64,000 nucleotides of DNA from Flavobacteriaceae bacterium (GCA_027490305.1 JAIXYI010000063.1:1-64000), one strand, 5' to 3'. Shown: positions 18,465-27,800, counted from the first letter of the stretch. Numbers and translations are program-made. The notes: a model not told the origin generated them from the sequence alone.

Positions 18465-20339
18465 ATGAAATCAATTTTTAATAATCAAACGCTAAAACGT
18501 GCTGCTTTTTGCCTGGTAGTAGTTTTTTTGTCGGCTTGTGAAAACGATCCGGATGATTTTGAAGAGGCCAAGTATTCTTCTAATCCCGACGTTTTCATCG
18601 ACACCTTTAGTGCCGGACTGAACTACGCGGCATTCAGCAATAGCGTTATTACCGCCTTTCAGGTTGACAGTGAGGTCACGCGTAACAATTCGGCTGCTTC
18701 GATGCGAATCGATGTTCCCAATGTAAACGACCCACTCGGTACCTACGCCGGGGGCGCCTTTTTTACCACCGTCGGACGTGATCTATCGGGTTACAACGCC
18801 CTTACGTTTTGGGCCAAAAGTTCCGTAGCCGCTACGTTGGATGTAGCGGGTTTTGGCATTGATTTGGGAGCTAACAAATACCAGGCGTCTGTTTCAGGAT
18901 TGAGTTTAACTACAACCTGGAGAAAGTATATCATCCCTATTCCGGATGCGTCTAAATTGAAAGTGGAAAAAGGCATGTTCTATTATTCAGAAGGCCCGGA
19001 AAATGGCAATGGCTATTCGTTCTGGATCGATGATGTAAAATTTGAAAACCTGGGAACCATTGCGCACGGACAAGCTTCCATCGTGAACGGTTTAGACAAA
19101 GTGACCACGTCCTTCAACGGCGTTACGAACACGATTGACGGCATTCTTGCCATGTTTAGTATGCCAAATGCCGTCAATCAAAATGTATCGATGTCGTCTT
19201 CTTATTTGGTTTTTTCTTCCTCTGATCCAGCGGTTGCTACCGTCAATGAAGCCGGCGTGGTCACTACAGTCGGTACGGGAAGCGCTGTTATTACGGCTAC
19301 CCTCAATGGGCAGGATGCGCTTGGTTCACTTACGATAAATTCGTTGGGGGCTTTTACAAGCGCACCGACACCAACAGAAGCCGCCAATACGGTTATTTCC
19401 CTTTTTTCCAATCACTACACCAACGTTCCGGTTGATTATTACAATGGGTATTGGCAACCCTATCAAACCACACAATCATCCGATTTTACCGTTAATGGCG
19501 ATGATGTATTGAACTACACGAACTTCAATTTTGTGGGCGTCCAGTTTTCCAATCCAACCGTCGATGCCACTTTGATGTCGCACTTCCATGCGGATATCTA
19601 CATTCCCGGAACCTTGGCTGCGGGGGCGAATTTCAAAATCAGATTGGTTGATTTTGGTAGTGATGGCGTTTTCGGAGGCGGCAATGACACAGGTCACACG
19701 GTTACTTATACCAGCCCAACGCTAGTGGCACAAAACTGGGTGAGCCTTGACATTCCTTTTACGAGTTTCACCGGATTGACCAGCAGGGCGCATTTGGCAC
19801 AAGTGATATTTGAAGGAACAAACATATCGAACTTCTATGCCGATAACATCTACCTGTTCAATAACGGAAGCGTAATTCCGGTGGTGCCTACTGCCGCCGC
19901 TCCAACACCTACCGCCGCCGCCAGCAATGTCACCTCCATCTTCAGCGATGCGTATACCAATGTAGCGGGAACCAATTTCAATCCGAATTGGGGACAGACT
20001 ACACAAGTAACCCAAGTGCCCATTGCCGGCAATAACACCTTGCGTTATGGCGGATTGAATTATCAGGGAATTGAGTTGGGAAGTGCACAGAATGTGACCA
20101 ACCGAAACGTGTTGCACCTCGATTTTTACTCGGCTAATTCCACGAGTTTGAAAGTGTATTTGATTAGCCCCGGGCCGGTTGAAAAGTCTGTCACGTTAAC
20201 GGTTCCGACTATCGGTGGATGGAACAGTATCGATATTCCACTCACCAGTTTTACGCCCGTTAATTTGTCGAATGTGTTCCAGATGAAGTTTGACGGTAAT
20301 GGAACCATTTACCTGGATAATATTTACTTCCGTAATTAA
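18465..20339 (+). CDS. Surface lipoprotein with Ig-like/BIG2-like and repeated beta-sandwich modules
   Basis: Lipobox VVVFLSACENDP; DPAVATVNEAGVVTTVGTGSAVITATLNG; two VxSxFSxxYTN...DNIYxxN modules. Confidence 0.75.
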   Translation: MKSIFNNQTLKRAAFCLVVVFLSACENDPDDFEEAKYSSNPDVFIDTFSAGLNYAAFSNSVITAFQVDSEVTRNNSAASMRIDVPNVNDPLGTYAGGAFFTTVGRDLSGYNALTFWAKSSVAATLDVAGFGIDLGANKYQASVSGLSLTTTWRKYIIPIPDASKLKVEKGMFYYSEGPENGNGYSFWIDDVKFENLGTIAHGQASIVNGLDKVTTSFNGVTNTIDGILAMFSMPNAVNQNVSMSSSYLVFSSSDPAVATVNEAGVVTTVGTGSAVITATLNGQDALGSLTINSLGAFTSAPTPTEAANTVISLFSNHYTNVPVDYYNGYWQPYQTTQSSDFTVNGDDVLNYTNFNFVGVQFSNPTVDATLMSHFHADIYIPGTLAAGANFKIRLVDFGSDGVFGGGNDTGHTVTYTSPTLVAQNWVSLDIPFTSFTGLTSRAHLAQVIFEGTNISNFYADNIYLFNNGSVIPVVPTAAAPTPTAAASNVTSIFSDAYTNVAGTNFNPNWGQTTQVTQVPIAGNNTLRYGGLNYQGIELGSAQNVTNRNVLHLDFYSANSTSLKVYLISPGPVEKSVTLTVPTIGGWNSIDIPLTSFTPVNLSNVFQMKFDGNGTIYLDNIYFRN

Positions 20340-20350
20340 AAGATTAAGCA

Positions 20351-21172
20351 ATGAAAAAGGCTACACCTTTCAAAATAATTTTAGCGTCCATTACTTTGAT
20401 GTCTCTGACGGCCTGCGAACCGGATAAAGAGCAGAAGATTGACGCGCGCAATTGGCAGTTAACCTGGAGCGACGAATTCGATGGTGCTGCCGGCGCATCG
20501 CCTGACGCCAGCAAATGGGCGTTTGATATCGGTACCGGGGCCAATGGCTGGGGAAATCAGGAGCTTCAGTATTATACCGATCGCACCCAAAATGTGTCGA
20601 TGGACGGTAACGGAAATTTGGTTATTACCGCATTGCGGGAAAGCTATAACGGTTCGCAATACACCTCGGCCCGCATCAAAACAAAAGGCTTGTTCTCGCA
20701 AGCATACGGTCGCTACGAGGCACGTCTGAAAACACCGTACGGACAAGGATTATGGCCGGCATTTTGGCTTCTCGGATCCAATATTGATGAAGTAAGCTGG
20801 CCGAACTGTGGCGAGATCGATGTAATGGAACTTCGCGGCCAATTGCCAAGTATCGTGAACGGCACCATTCACGGACCCGGCTATTCCGGTGCGAATGCGA
20901 TCTCCGGGAGTTATGCATTTGAGAACGACCGCTTCGATACCGGCTTCCACATTTTTGCTGTGGAGTGGGACGCCCAGAAAATCGACTTTTTCGTAGATGG
21001 ATTCTTGTACAAACGTATCGAGAAAAACCAGGTTCCCGGCGATTGGGTATACGATCATCCGTTTTTCATGATCCTCAATGTGGCCGTCGGCGGAAATTAT
21101 GTCGGTTTTCCAAACAACGGAACGCCGTTCCCGCAGACGATGACGATCGATTACGTACGTGTCTATCAGTAG
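20351..21172 (+). CDS. GH16 family beta-glucanase-like lipoprotein
   Basis: Lipobox LMSLTACEPD; WSDEFDG; catalytic CGEIDVMEL; NGTIHGPGYSG. Confidence 0.93.
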   Translation: MKKATPFKIILASITLMSLTACEPDKEQKIDARNWQLTWSDEFDGAAGASPDASKWAFDIGTGANGWGNQELQYYTDRTQNVSMDGNGNLVITALRESYNGSQYTSARIKTKGLFSQAYGRYEARLKTPYGQGLWPAFWLLGSNIDEVSWPNCGEIDVMELRGQLPSIVNGTIHGPGYSGANAISGSYAFENDRFDTGFHIFAVEWDAQKIDFFVDGFLYKRIEKNQVPGDWVYDHPFFMILNVAVGGNYVGFPNNGTPFPQTMTIDYVRVYQ

Positions 21173-21220
21173 TTAGTAGTCGGTTGTCAGTGGCAGTAGG
21201 CAGTCTCAGTCGCGCCCGGA
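21172..21220. repeat. AGTAGTC-type period-7 array directly after the GH16 stop
   Basis: agttagtagtcggttgtcagtggcagtaggcagtctcagtcgc. Confidence 0.6.
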
Positions 21221-21307
21221 CGCAAACACTCAGAGACTAACGCACTACATCCCGTTACCAGGCGCAGCGAAGGAAGCCTTGTTAAGGACTTAGTAATCCT
21301 TCCTCGG

Positions 21308-21520
21308 AGGTCCCTCGCTTCGCTGGGGATGACGGCATTTGTTCCCCGCATGGGGATTTCTCGGCTGCGCTCGAAATACCCGTTCAGCCAACCCGTCTTG
21401 TTTTCGAGTAAACCCAATTGTGCCCACCACAGGGTTTACCGGCTCCAATTTCGAGCGCAGCCGAGAAATCCAGGTGCCCGGCAACTCCCGCGTCATCCTG
21501 AGCGCAGCGAGGGACCTTTT
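21308..21520. repeat. Palindromic repeat element, copy 4
   Basis: ggtccctcgcttcgctggggatgacg...gatttctcggctgcgctcgaaat...atttcgagcgcagccgagaaatcc...cgtcatcctgagcgcagcgagggacctttt. Confidence 0.85.
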
Positions 21521-21532
21521 CGAGTCTCGGTC

Positions 21533-21740
21533 TCAGTCGCAGTCAGTAGTCAGTGGTCAGTAGTCAGTAGTTGGTGGTTGGACGTTCTTTCTCATCTACT
21601 CAGTAACTAAGGGACTCACTTACTCAATTCCCCCATTATCTCATTCTCTAATTTATCTAATTGACCAATTCCATTCGCTAATTTGCTAATTCGCTAATCA
21701 TCCCATTCGTTAATCCGCTAATTGATTCATTCGCTAATTA
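21533..21740. repeat. AGTAGTC period-7 array followed by CTCAGGGA and CATTCGCTAAT period-8 arrays
   Basis: cagtagtcagtggtcagtagtcagtag; ctcatcta ctcagtaa ctaaggga ctcactta; cattcgct aatttgct aattcgct aatcatcc cattcgtt aatccgct. Confidence 0.75.
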
Positions 21741-21781
21741 ACCCTACCTTTGCCACCGCTTACAATAACGTTATAGTTACC

Positions 21782-23758
21782 ATGAATTTCGACCGCCGCC
21801 AGCTTACCGACGAACAGCTTTTACTTCTTTATCGTAACATCCTGAAACCGCGTCTCATCGAAGAGAAAATGCTGGTACTCATCCGCCAGGGTAAGGTCTC
21901 GAAATGGTTTTCCGGGATAGGGCAGGAGGCAATTTCCGTTGGACTGACCACCGCGCTCGACAAAGACGAGTACATCCTGCCGATGCACCGCAACCTGGGC
22001 GTGTTTACTACCCGTGAAATCCCGCTCTACCGCCTGTTCTCGCAATGGCAGGGGAAAGCGAACGGCTTTACAAAAGGACGTGACCGCTCGTTCCACTTTG
22101 GCACGCAGGAGTTCAAAATTATCGGGATGATCTCGCACCTCGGTCCGCAATTGGGCGTTGCCGACGGTATTGCGCTGGCTGACCGACTGAAAGGGAACGG
22201 CAAGGTAACGGCTGTGTTTACGGGTGAAGGCGCTACCAGCGAAGGCGATTTCCACGAAGCGCTCAACATCGCCGCCGTGTGGGACCTGCCGGTGCTTTTT
22301 ATCATTGAGAACAACGGGTACGGACTCTCAACGCCGACCAACGAACAATACCGCTGCGAGAACCTGGCCGATAAAGGCAAGGGATATGGGATGGAAAGCC
22401 ATATCCTCGACGGCAACAACATCCTCGATGTCTATACGGCGATTGCCGACCTGAAGGCGTCGATGGCTGAAAATCCGCGTCCGGTATTACTGGAATTCAA
22501 GACGTTCCGTATGCGCGGACACGAAGAAGCGTCGGGCACCAAATACGTGCCGCAGGAGTTGATGGACCTCTGGGCGGAGAAAGACCCTGTCGTCAATTAC
22601 CAACGCTTCCTGATGGAAACCGGCGTGCTGTCCGAAGCGGTCGATACCGAGATCCGCGCGGCACTTAAGGCGGAGATCGACGAGCATTGGGCGCGTGTGC
22701 AGACCGAACCCGAAATCGAAGCGACGTATGAGGAGGAACTGGGCGATGTTTATGCACCGTTCCGCTATAACGAAGTGATGGCCTTCGGACACAAAAAGAA
22801 CATCCGCCTGATCGATGCCATTTCGGAAGGCCTGAAACAATCGATGGAACGCCACCCGAACCTCGTAATCATGGGGCAGGATATCGCCGAATACGGTGGT
22901 GCCTTTAAAGTGACGGAGGGTTTTGTGGCGGCGTTTGGAAAAGAACGCGTGCGTAACACGCCAATCTGCGAAAGTGCAGTGGTTTCGGCCGGAATGGGAC
23001 TCTCGATCAACGGACATAAAGCGGTGGTGGAAATGCAATTTGCTGACTTCGTCTCGACCGGTTTTAACCCAATCGTGAACTACCTCGCCAAGGTGCACTA
23101 CCGCTGGCAGGAAAAGGCCGACGTGGTGGTGCGTATGCCCTGCGGCGGGGGCACACAGGCCGGACCGTTCCACTCGCAGACAAACGAGGCGTGGTTTACA
23201 AAAACACCCGGACTGAAAGTGGTGTACCCGGCGTTTCCGTACGATGCCAAAGGACTGCTGAATACGGCGATCAACGACCCGAACCCGGTGATGTTCTTTG
23301 AACACAAACTATTATACAGAAGCATTTACCAGGACGTTCCCGAGGATTACTACACCCTGCCGTTCGGACAGGCGTCGTTGTTGAAGGAAGGAAAAGACAT
23401 CACGATCATCACCTTCGGGGCGGGTGTGCACTGGGCATTGGAGACGCTGGCCAACCATCCGGATATTTCGGCCGACCTCCTCGACCTGCGCACGCTGCAA
23501 CCCCTCGACACGGAGGCGATCTTTGCGTCGGTACGTAAAACCGGTAAAGCCATCATCCTACAGGAAGATTCGCTGTTTGGCGGTGTGGCAAGCGACATCG
23601 CCGCCATGATTACCGAGCAGTGTTTCGAATACCTCGACGGTCCGGTACGCCGTGTGGCAAGCCTCGACAGTCCGATCCCGTTTACGAAGGCGCTCGAAGA
23701 CCAGTACCTGCCGAAAGGACGGTTTGAGAAAGAGTTGATGGACTTGCTGGCGTACTAA
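21782..23758 (+). CDS. 2-oxoacid dehydrogenase E1 alpha-beta fusion (branched-chain/2-oxoisovalerate type)
   Basis: TPP motif GEGATSEGDFHEALNIAAVWDLPVLFIIENN (alpha) followed by RLIDAISEGLKQSMERHPNLVIMGQDIAEYGGAFKVTEG (beta). Confidence 0.93.
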   Translation: MNFDRRQLTDEQLLLLYRNILKPRLIEEKMLVLIRQGKVSKWFSGIGQEAISVGLTTALDKDEYILPMHRNLGVFTTREIPLYRLFSQWQGKANGFTKGRDRSFHFGTQEFKIIGMISHLGPQLGVADGIALADRLKGNGKVTAVFTGEGATSEGDFHEALNIAAVWDLPVLFIIENNGYGLSTPTNEQYRCENLADKGKGYGMESHILDGNNILDVYTAIADLKASMAENPRPVLLEFKTFRMRGHEEASGTKYVPQELMDLWAEKDPVVNYQRFLMETGVLSEAVDTEIRAALKAEIDEHWARVQTEPEIEATYEEELGDVYAPFRYNEVMAFGHKKNIRLIDAISEGLKQSMERHPNLVIMGQDIAEYGGAFKVTEGFVAAFGKERVRNTPICESAVVSAGMGLSINGHKAVVEMQFADFVSTGFNPIVNYLAKVHYRWQEKADVVVRMPCGGGTQAGPFHSQTNEAWFTKTPGLKVVYPAFPYDAKGLLNTAINDPNPVMFFEHKLLYRSIYQDVPEDYYTLPFGQASLLKEGKDITIITFGAGVHWALETLANHPDISADLLDLRTLQPLDTEAIFASVRKTGKAIILQEDSLFGGVASDIAAMITEQCFEYLDGPVRRVASLDSPIPFTKALEDQYLPKGRFEKELMDLLAY

Positions 23759-23767
23759 ACCCATTAC

Positions 23768-24097
23768 ATGCGCAACGAAACAACCCAGAACGAAACCCTT
23801 GCCACCCGTGTCGCCATCGGACTGTTGTTGTTTTTGACACTACGGCTGGGTTTGATCGTATATGAATACCTGCACGCGCATTCGTCTTTATCGAATCCGC
23901 TGCTACCTGACTCGTTGAAAGACCTGCTGGCCAATCGGTTTGCGGTGCGGGCCACGTTGTTGTCACTAGGTATCGTGTTTACGGCTGGCTTCCTTTATAT
24001 CCGAAAACCGCGTTATGCGTTGGTGGCCGCGGCGATTGCGGTGTTGTTGGTGCCGTTGTTCGATTATGCGTGGCACCTGGCGCTACAAAATACCTGA
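23768..24097 (+). CDS. Small membrane protein of unknown function
   Basis: Hydrophobic segments VAIGLLLFLTLRLGLIVYEYL, AVRATLLSLGIVFTAGFLYI and ALVAAAIAVLLVPLFDYAW. Confidence 0.6.
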   Translation: MRNETTQNETLATRVAIGLLLFLTLRLGLIVYEYLHAHSSLSNPLLPDSLKDLLANRFAVRATLLSLGIVFTAGFLYIRKPRYALVAAAIAVLLVPLFDYAWHLALQNT

Positions 24098-24206
24098 GTC
24101 GAGTTGGTGGATGTAGTCGACCAGATTCTCGTTCCGGACGACCGGTTCTATCCATCCCGCTTCGATAGTCACGCACCCACTGGCAGCGCCGATTTGGTTT
24201 CCATTC

Positions 24207-24345
24207 ATTCTTATAGTGCAAGATCCTCTGAATTCCGACGGGGTAGCACGATCACAATGGGGAAGGAAACGGGTTCGAGTTTGGGTATGACCTGCTATAA
24301 GATGTCAAGACGGCCCGCCGAACCGCCGATGACCAAAAGGCGACA
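24207..24345 (-). pseudogene. CheB methylesterase remnant
   Basis: Minus-strand frame reads RLLVIGGSAGRLDIL*QVIPKLEPVSFPIVIVLPRRNSEDLAL*E*METKSALPV, a CheB N-terminus with in-frame stops, next to CheR. Confidence 0.8.
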
Positions 24346-24353
24346 CGGCCGCG

Positions 24354-25163
24354 CTAATGTAGTTTCTTCCATATTTTTTCCTTCTGGAATGGTTCGTAGC
24401 GGGGTTTCAACGGCGAGAACTTGATCGTTTCTTTACTGCCCAGGGCGAGATACCCCAAACGCGACAAGCTCTCGTCAAACAGCATGAGGGCGCGGTCTTG
24501 TAAGTCTTTGTCAAAGTAAATCAGCACGTTCCGGCACAGAATGAGGTCAAATTCATTGAACGAATGATCCGATACGAGGTTGTGTTGGGAGAAAACCATC
24601 CGCGTGGATAGGCTTTCCTGGAATTTCGCAAGTCCGTAGTTGGCCGTGTAATAATCCGAGAAATCCGACACGCCGCCCGCCAACCGGTAGTTTTCGGAAT
24701 ACTGCGCCATCGTCCGAAGCGGAAAAACACCGGCGCGAGCGATGTCGAGTACATGGGCATTGAGGTCGGTCGCATACAAAAGTGTTTTGTCCAACAATCC
24801 CAGCTCATGCAAGACAATAGCCATCGAATAGACCTCTTCACCGGTCGAGCAGCCCGCGTGCCAGATACGCAAGAAGGGCTTGGTGCCCAGGGCAGGGAGG
24901 ATGTATTGCCGCAGTGCCCGATAAAAACCCGGATCGCGGAACATTTCGGTTACATTCACCGTTACTTCCTCTACAAGGCGGGCGAGGTAGGCTTCATCCT
25001 GCCTGACGCGCGAAAGCAGGTCATGGAACGAGTGATAGCCATCAAGCAGGAAAACCCGTTCTACCCGGCGCTTGAGCGAAGCCCGGGAATAGCCACTGAA
25101 ATCGTAGCCATAGTAGTTGTCCACTTCCTGTATCAGCAACTCAAGTTCACGGTCGTCTATCAT
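24354..25163 (-). CDS. CheR-type protein-glutamate O-methyltransferase
   Basis: LVEEVTVNVTEMFRDPGFYRALRQYILP, RIWHAGCSTGEEVYSMAIVLHE, FDLILCRNVLIYFDKDLQ. Confidence 0.95.
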   Translation of the reverse strand: MIDDRELELLIQEVDNYYGYDFSGYSRASLKRRVERVFLLDGYHSFHDLLSRVRQDEAYLARLVEEVTVNVTEMFRDPGFYRALRQYILPALGTKPFLRIWHAGCSTGEEVYSMAIVLHELGLLDKTLLYATDLNAHVLDIARAGVFPLRTMAQYSENYRLAGGVSDFSDYYTANYGLAKFQESLSTRMVFSQHNLVSDHSFNEFDLILCRNVLIYFDKDLQDRALMLFDESLSRLGYLALGSKETIKFSPLKPRYEPFQKEKIWKKLH

Positions 25164-25164
25164 A

Positions 25165-25272
25165 TCAGTGGCGGTTTAGCAAGTGCATCAGGCGATCGAC
25201 ATCAAAGGGTTTTGACAAATAGTCATCGGCACCCACAGCCAGGCATTTCTCGCGGTCGCCCACTGTCTTCAT
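25165..25272 (-). pseudogene. Truncated response-regulator receiver (C-terminal third only)
   Basis: MKTVGDREKCLAVGADDYLSKPFDVDRLMHLLNRH* lies between the kinase stop and the CheR start; matches the beta5/Lys end of REC. Confidence 0.8.
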
Positions 25273-25274
25273 GG

Positions 25275-26501
25275 CTATACGGGTAACAGGATGATGAATG
25301 TGGCACCTTCACCCACACGACTGCGCGCCGTGATCAGACCGTTGTGTTTCTCGATGATTTTTTTGGCGATGGCAAGTCCGATGCCGGTTCCTTCATAGTC
25401 CAGTCGGTCATGCAGACTCTGGAAGACGACGAATATCTTTTCGAGGTAGACCTCGTCAAAGCCGATACCATTGTCGGCAACGGTAATACGGCAAAACGCC
25501 CCGTTGGGATCGGCCACGGCGTCAAAGTCTTTGGTGGCAACCCGTTCACCGGAGATGGTAATACGGGGCTGCCCATTGGGTTTGGAAAATTTGAGCGCGT
25601 TCTCTATCAGGTTCTGGAACAATTGCCGGAGTTGACTCGTAATGGCCGTGATGACCGGTAAGGGCGTAACCACTACGACCGCGCCTTTTGCCTCGATCAG
25701 ATGGTCAAAATCGGCAATGACCTCACGCAGGACCTCATTGAGATCGGTTTTCTCGGTGGCTACCTTCGACGACAAGCGGGAATAGTCGAGTAGGTCGTTG
25801 ATGAGACTTGACATCCGTTCTGCGGCGGTAACGGTGCGATCGGCATAATCGATGGCTTTTTCGTCGGATGACAGGTATTTTTCGCGCATCATTTTGACGA
25901 GCATCGATATCTTTCGGAGCGGTTCTTTAAGGTCATGCGAGACGACCCAGGAGAACTGTTGGAGTTCGTGATTCCGAAGTTCCAGTTCTTCATTTTTGGC
26001 CCGCAGTTCACGGGTGCGTTCTGCCACTTTTGACTCGAGTCCTTCGTTGGCGATCTGCTGCTCGTGCTGCGCCTGTTTGCGTATTTCGATTTCTTTGGAA
26101 AGCAGGTCGCGAATGGCCTCAAGTTCTTTCTTCTGTTCGTGTAGTTTTTGGAAGGTCTTGACCTTTAAGACCAACAGTTCCGGATCGACGGGTTTTGTGA
26201 TATAGTCAACGCCGCCGCTCTCATAGCCTTTTGAAATGAAACGCTTCTGTTTGTTGACGGCCGATAGAAAGATGACGGGGATGTCTTTGGTGCGGTTACT
26301 GCCGGCAAGCGTTTCGGCGACTTCAAAACCGTCGATGCCGGGCATCTGAACGTCGAGGATGATAAGGGAATAATCGGTCTTGAGGATTTTACGCAAGGCT
26401 TCTTCTCCAGACTCGGCCGCTTCTGACGACAGTCCGTGTAAGTCGAGTATCTTCTGGAGGGGAAGGATATTCTCCCGCTTGTCATCTACGACCAGGATCA
26501 T
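25275..26501 (-). CDS. Receiver-histidine kinase hybrid
   Basis: ILVVDDKRENILPL...LIILDVQMPGIDG; SHDLKEPLRKI; NLIENALKFS; DNGIGFD; GTGIGLAIAKKI. Confidence 0.95.
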   Translation of the reverse strand: MILVVDDKRENILPLQKILDLHGLSSEAAESGEEALRKILKTDYSLIILDVQMPGIDGFEVAETLAGSNRTKDIPVIFLSAVNKQKRFISKGYESGGVDYITKPVDPELLVLKVKTFQKLHEQKKELEAIRDLLSKEIEIRKQAQHEQQIANEGLESKVAERTRELRAKNEELELRNHELQQFSWVVSHDLKEPLRKISMLVKMMREKYLSSDEKAIDYADRTVTAAERMSSLINDLLDYSRLSSKVATEKTDLNEVLREVIADFDHLIEAKGAVVVVTPLPVITAITSQLRQLFQNLIENALKFSKPNGQPRITISGERVATKDFDAVADPNGAFCRITVADNGIGFDEVYLEKIFVVFQSLHDRLDYEGTGIGLAIAKKIIEKHNGLITARSRVGEGATFIILLPV

Positions 26502-26660
26502 AGCGGAAGCGGAACTAGGGGTTGTTCAATCACTTTTTGTAAGTCAATTTTGAGGGCACTCTACTCAAATTTACGATTTACTTACAAAATGCGAAAATTA
26601 TAAACCTAAAAAATACATAAATCGATAAAAAGCGAAATACGAATCCGTAATCGTCAGCCG

Positions 26661-26957
26661 TCATTCCGCAGTAGGAGTGTGGAAGAGCGATATCGACTGG
26701 TACTCCGGATGCCGGTCAATATAGGACTTTATATACGGGCAGTAGGGCTTCACCTTCAACTGGTGCTCTTTTGCGTATTCGAGTACATGGTTCGCCAGTT
26801 GTGCCGCGATGCCGCGCCCTTCAAAAGCGGAGGGCACTTCGGTGTGCAGGAAGGCGATACCTCCCTCAAACAGTCTATACGTGACCAGCGCCCGACCGCC
26901 GTCGAGTTCGAGTACGAATCGGTGACGTTTGGTGTCGTGTATAACAGGATGATCCAT
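26661..26957 (-). CDS. GNAT-like N-acetyltransferase (YjdJ-type)
   Basis: GGIAFLHTEVPSAFEGRGIAAQLANHVLEYAKEHQLKVKPYCPYIKSYIDRHPEY. Confidence 0.85.
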   Translation of the reverse strand: MDHPVIHDTKRHRFVLELDGGRALVTYRLFEGGIAFLHTEVPSAFEGRGIAAQLANHVLEYAKEHQLKVKPYCPYIKSYIDRHPEYQSISLFHTPTAE

Positions 26958-27483
26958 CGGGGTTGTTTGGTCGAAAGATACGAAAAGTCGGGAAGTGCGA
27001 CTGTTTGACGTGCGTACATCTTCCGCAACTAAAATGGCACTTATGGCCCTATAAAAAAAGGAGCTGTCTTACAACAGCCCCCTTCACACATGGCGGCACC
27101 TACCCATTATAATACCGCCACGGCTAACGTTTCAAGCACCCCTAATCAGCGTCAGATCAGCACGTCGCCAGATGTTGCGCCGTACGTTGGTGGGTACCTG
27201 TATAAGGTAGAATGACAATCGAAAACCCGCTTTTCCAAACCGGATCAATCATAAGGAAGGGCTCCGTTTGCATCCAGAGGGGAGCAGGGTGATCGGAGAA
27301 GGAGTTGGTCGGGACGTTAGAAAGCATGGGTTGTGGTTTGTTTTCCCAAAATTGCGATAAAGGGCAAGCGGGTGTGTTATATCCTCCTTCGAAACCGTTA
27401 TATCATTCGGGGTTTTGCCGTACTTCCGGCACCTGGCCTTTGCTAGTTCGTTGAATTGTTGTATCTTACCTAAAACTACCGCC

Positions 27484-27687
27484 ATGAAACTCTCCAACAT
27501 CCTCCTCACCATCGTCGCGGGCTCTGCCGTGATTCTTCTCGCACATCAGTTACGGCGGCGATACGACGGGGTGCCGGATGACCTAGAGGAAGACGACTTT
27601 TATCGGGATTATGAGGATATCCAGGCGATGTATCCCCAACATCCCATTTTCAAACACGAAGACCATGACCATCCTTTATTTGTATAG
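27484..27687 (+). CDS. Small hypothetical protein with N-terminal TM
   Basis: MKLSNILLTIVAGSAVILLAHQLRRRYDGVPDD...; likely start is internal to the track ORF. Confidence 0.45.
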   Translation: MKLSNILLTIVAGSAVILLAHQLRRRYDGVPDDLEEDDFYRDYEDIQAMYPQHPIFKHEDHDHPLFV

Positions 27688-27800
27688 TTTGGCACATAAA
27701 GAGGAAGCGTTTTCTGCCGGTGAAGTAACAACAGGATGTCTATGAAACTATGGGAGAAATCCGTACTTTTGCAACGAACTAAAAACTAGGTACGACTGTC

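Noticed and set aside
21329-21610. Small ORFs such as SRLRSKYPFSQP..RHPERSEGPF and VILSAARDLFESRS
   Set aside because: Translations of the palindromic repeat element and heptads, not proteins.
22487-23305. 272-aa minus-strand ORF
   Set aside because: Shadow ORF opposite the E1 fusion gene.
24104-24424. 106-aa plus-strand ORF
   Set aside because: Antisense to the CheB remnant and the cheR 3' end; no family signal.
27060-27250. Possible structured RNA or gene remnant between GNAT and the 90-aa ORF
   Set aside because: Only a weak hairpin (aaggagctgtcttacaacagccccctt) and no recognisable RNA family or reading frame.
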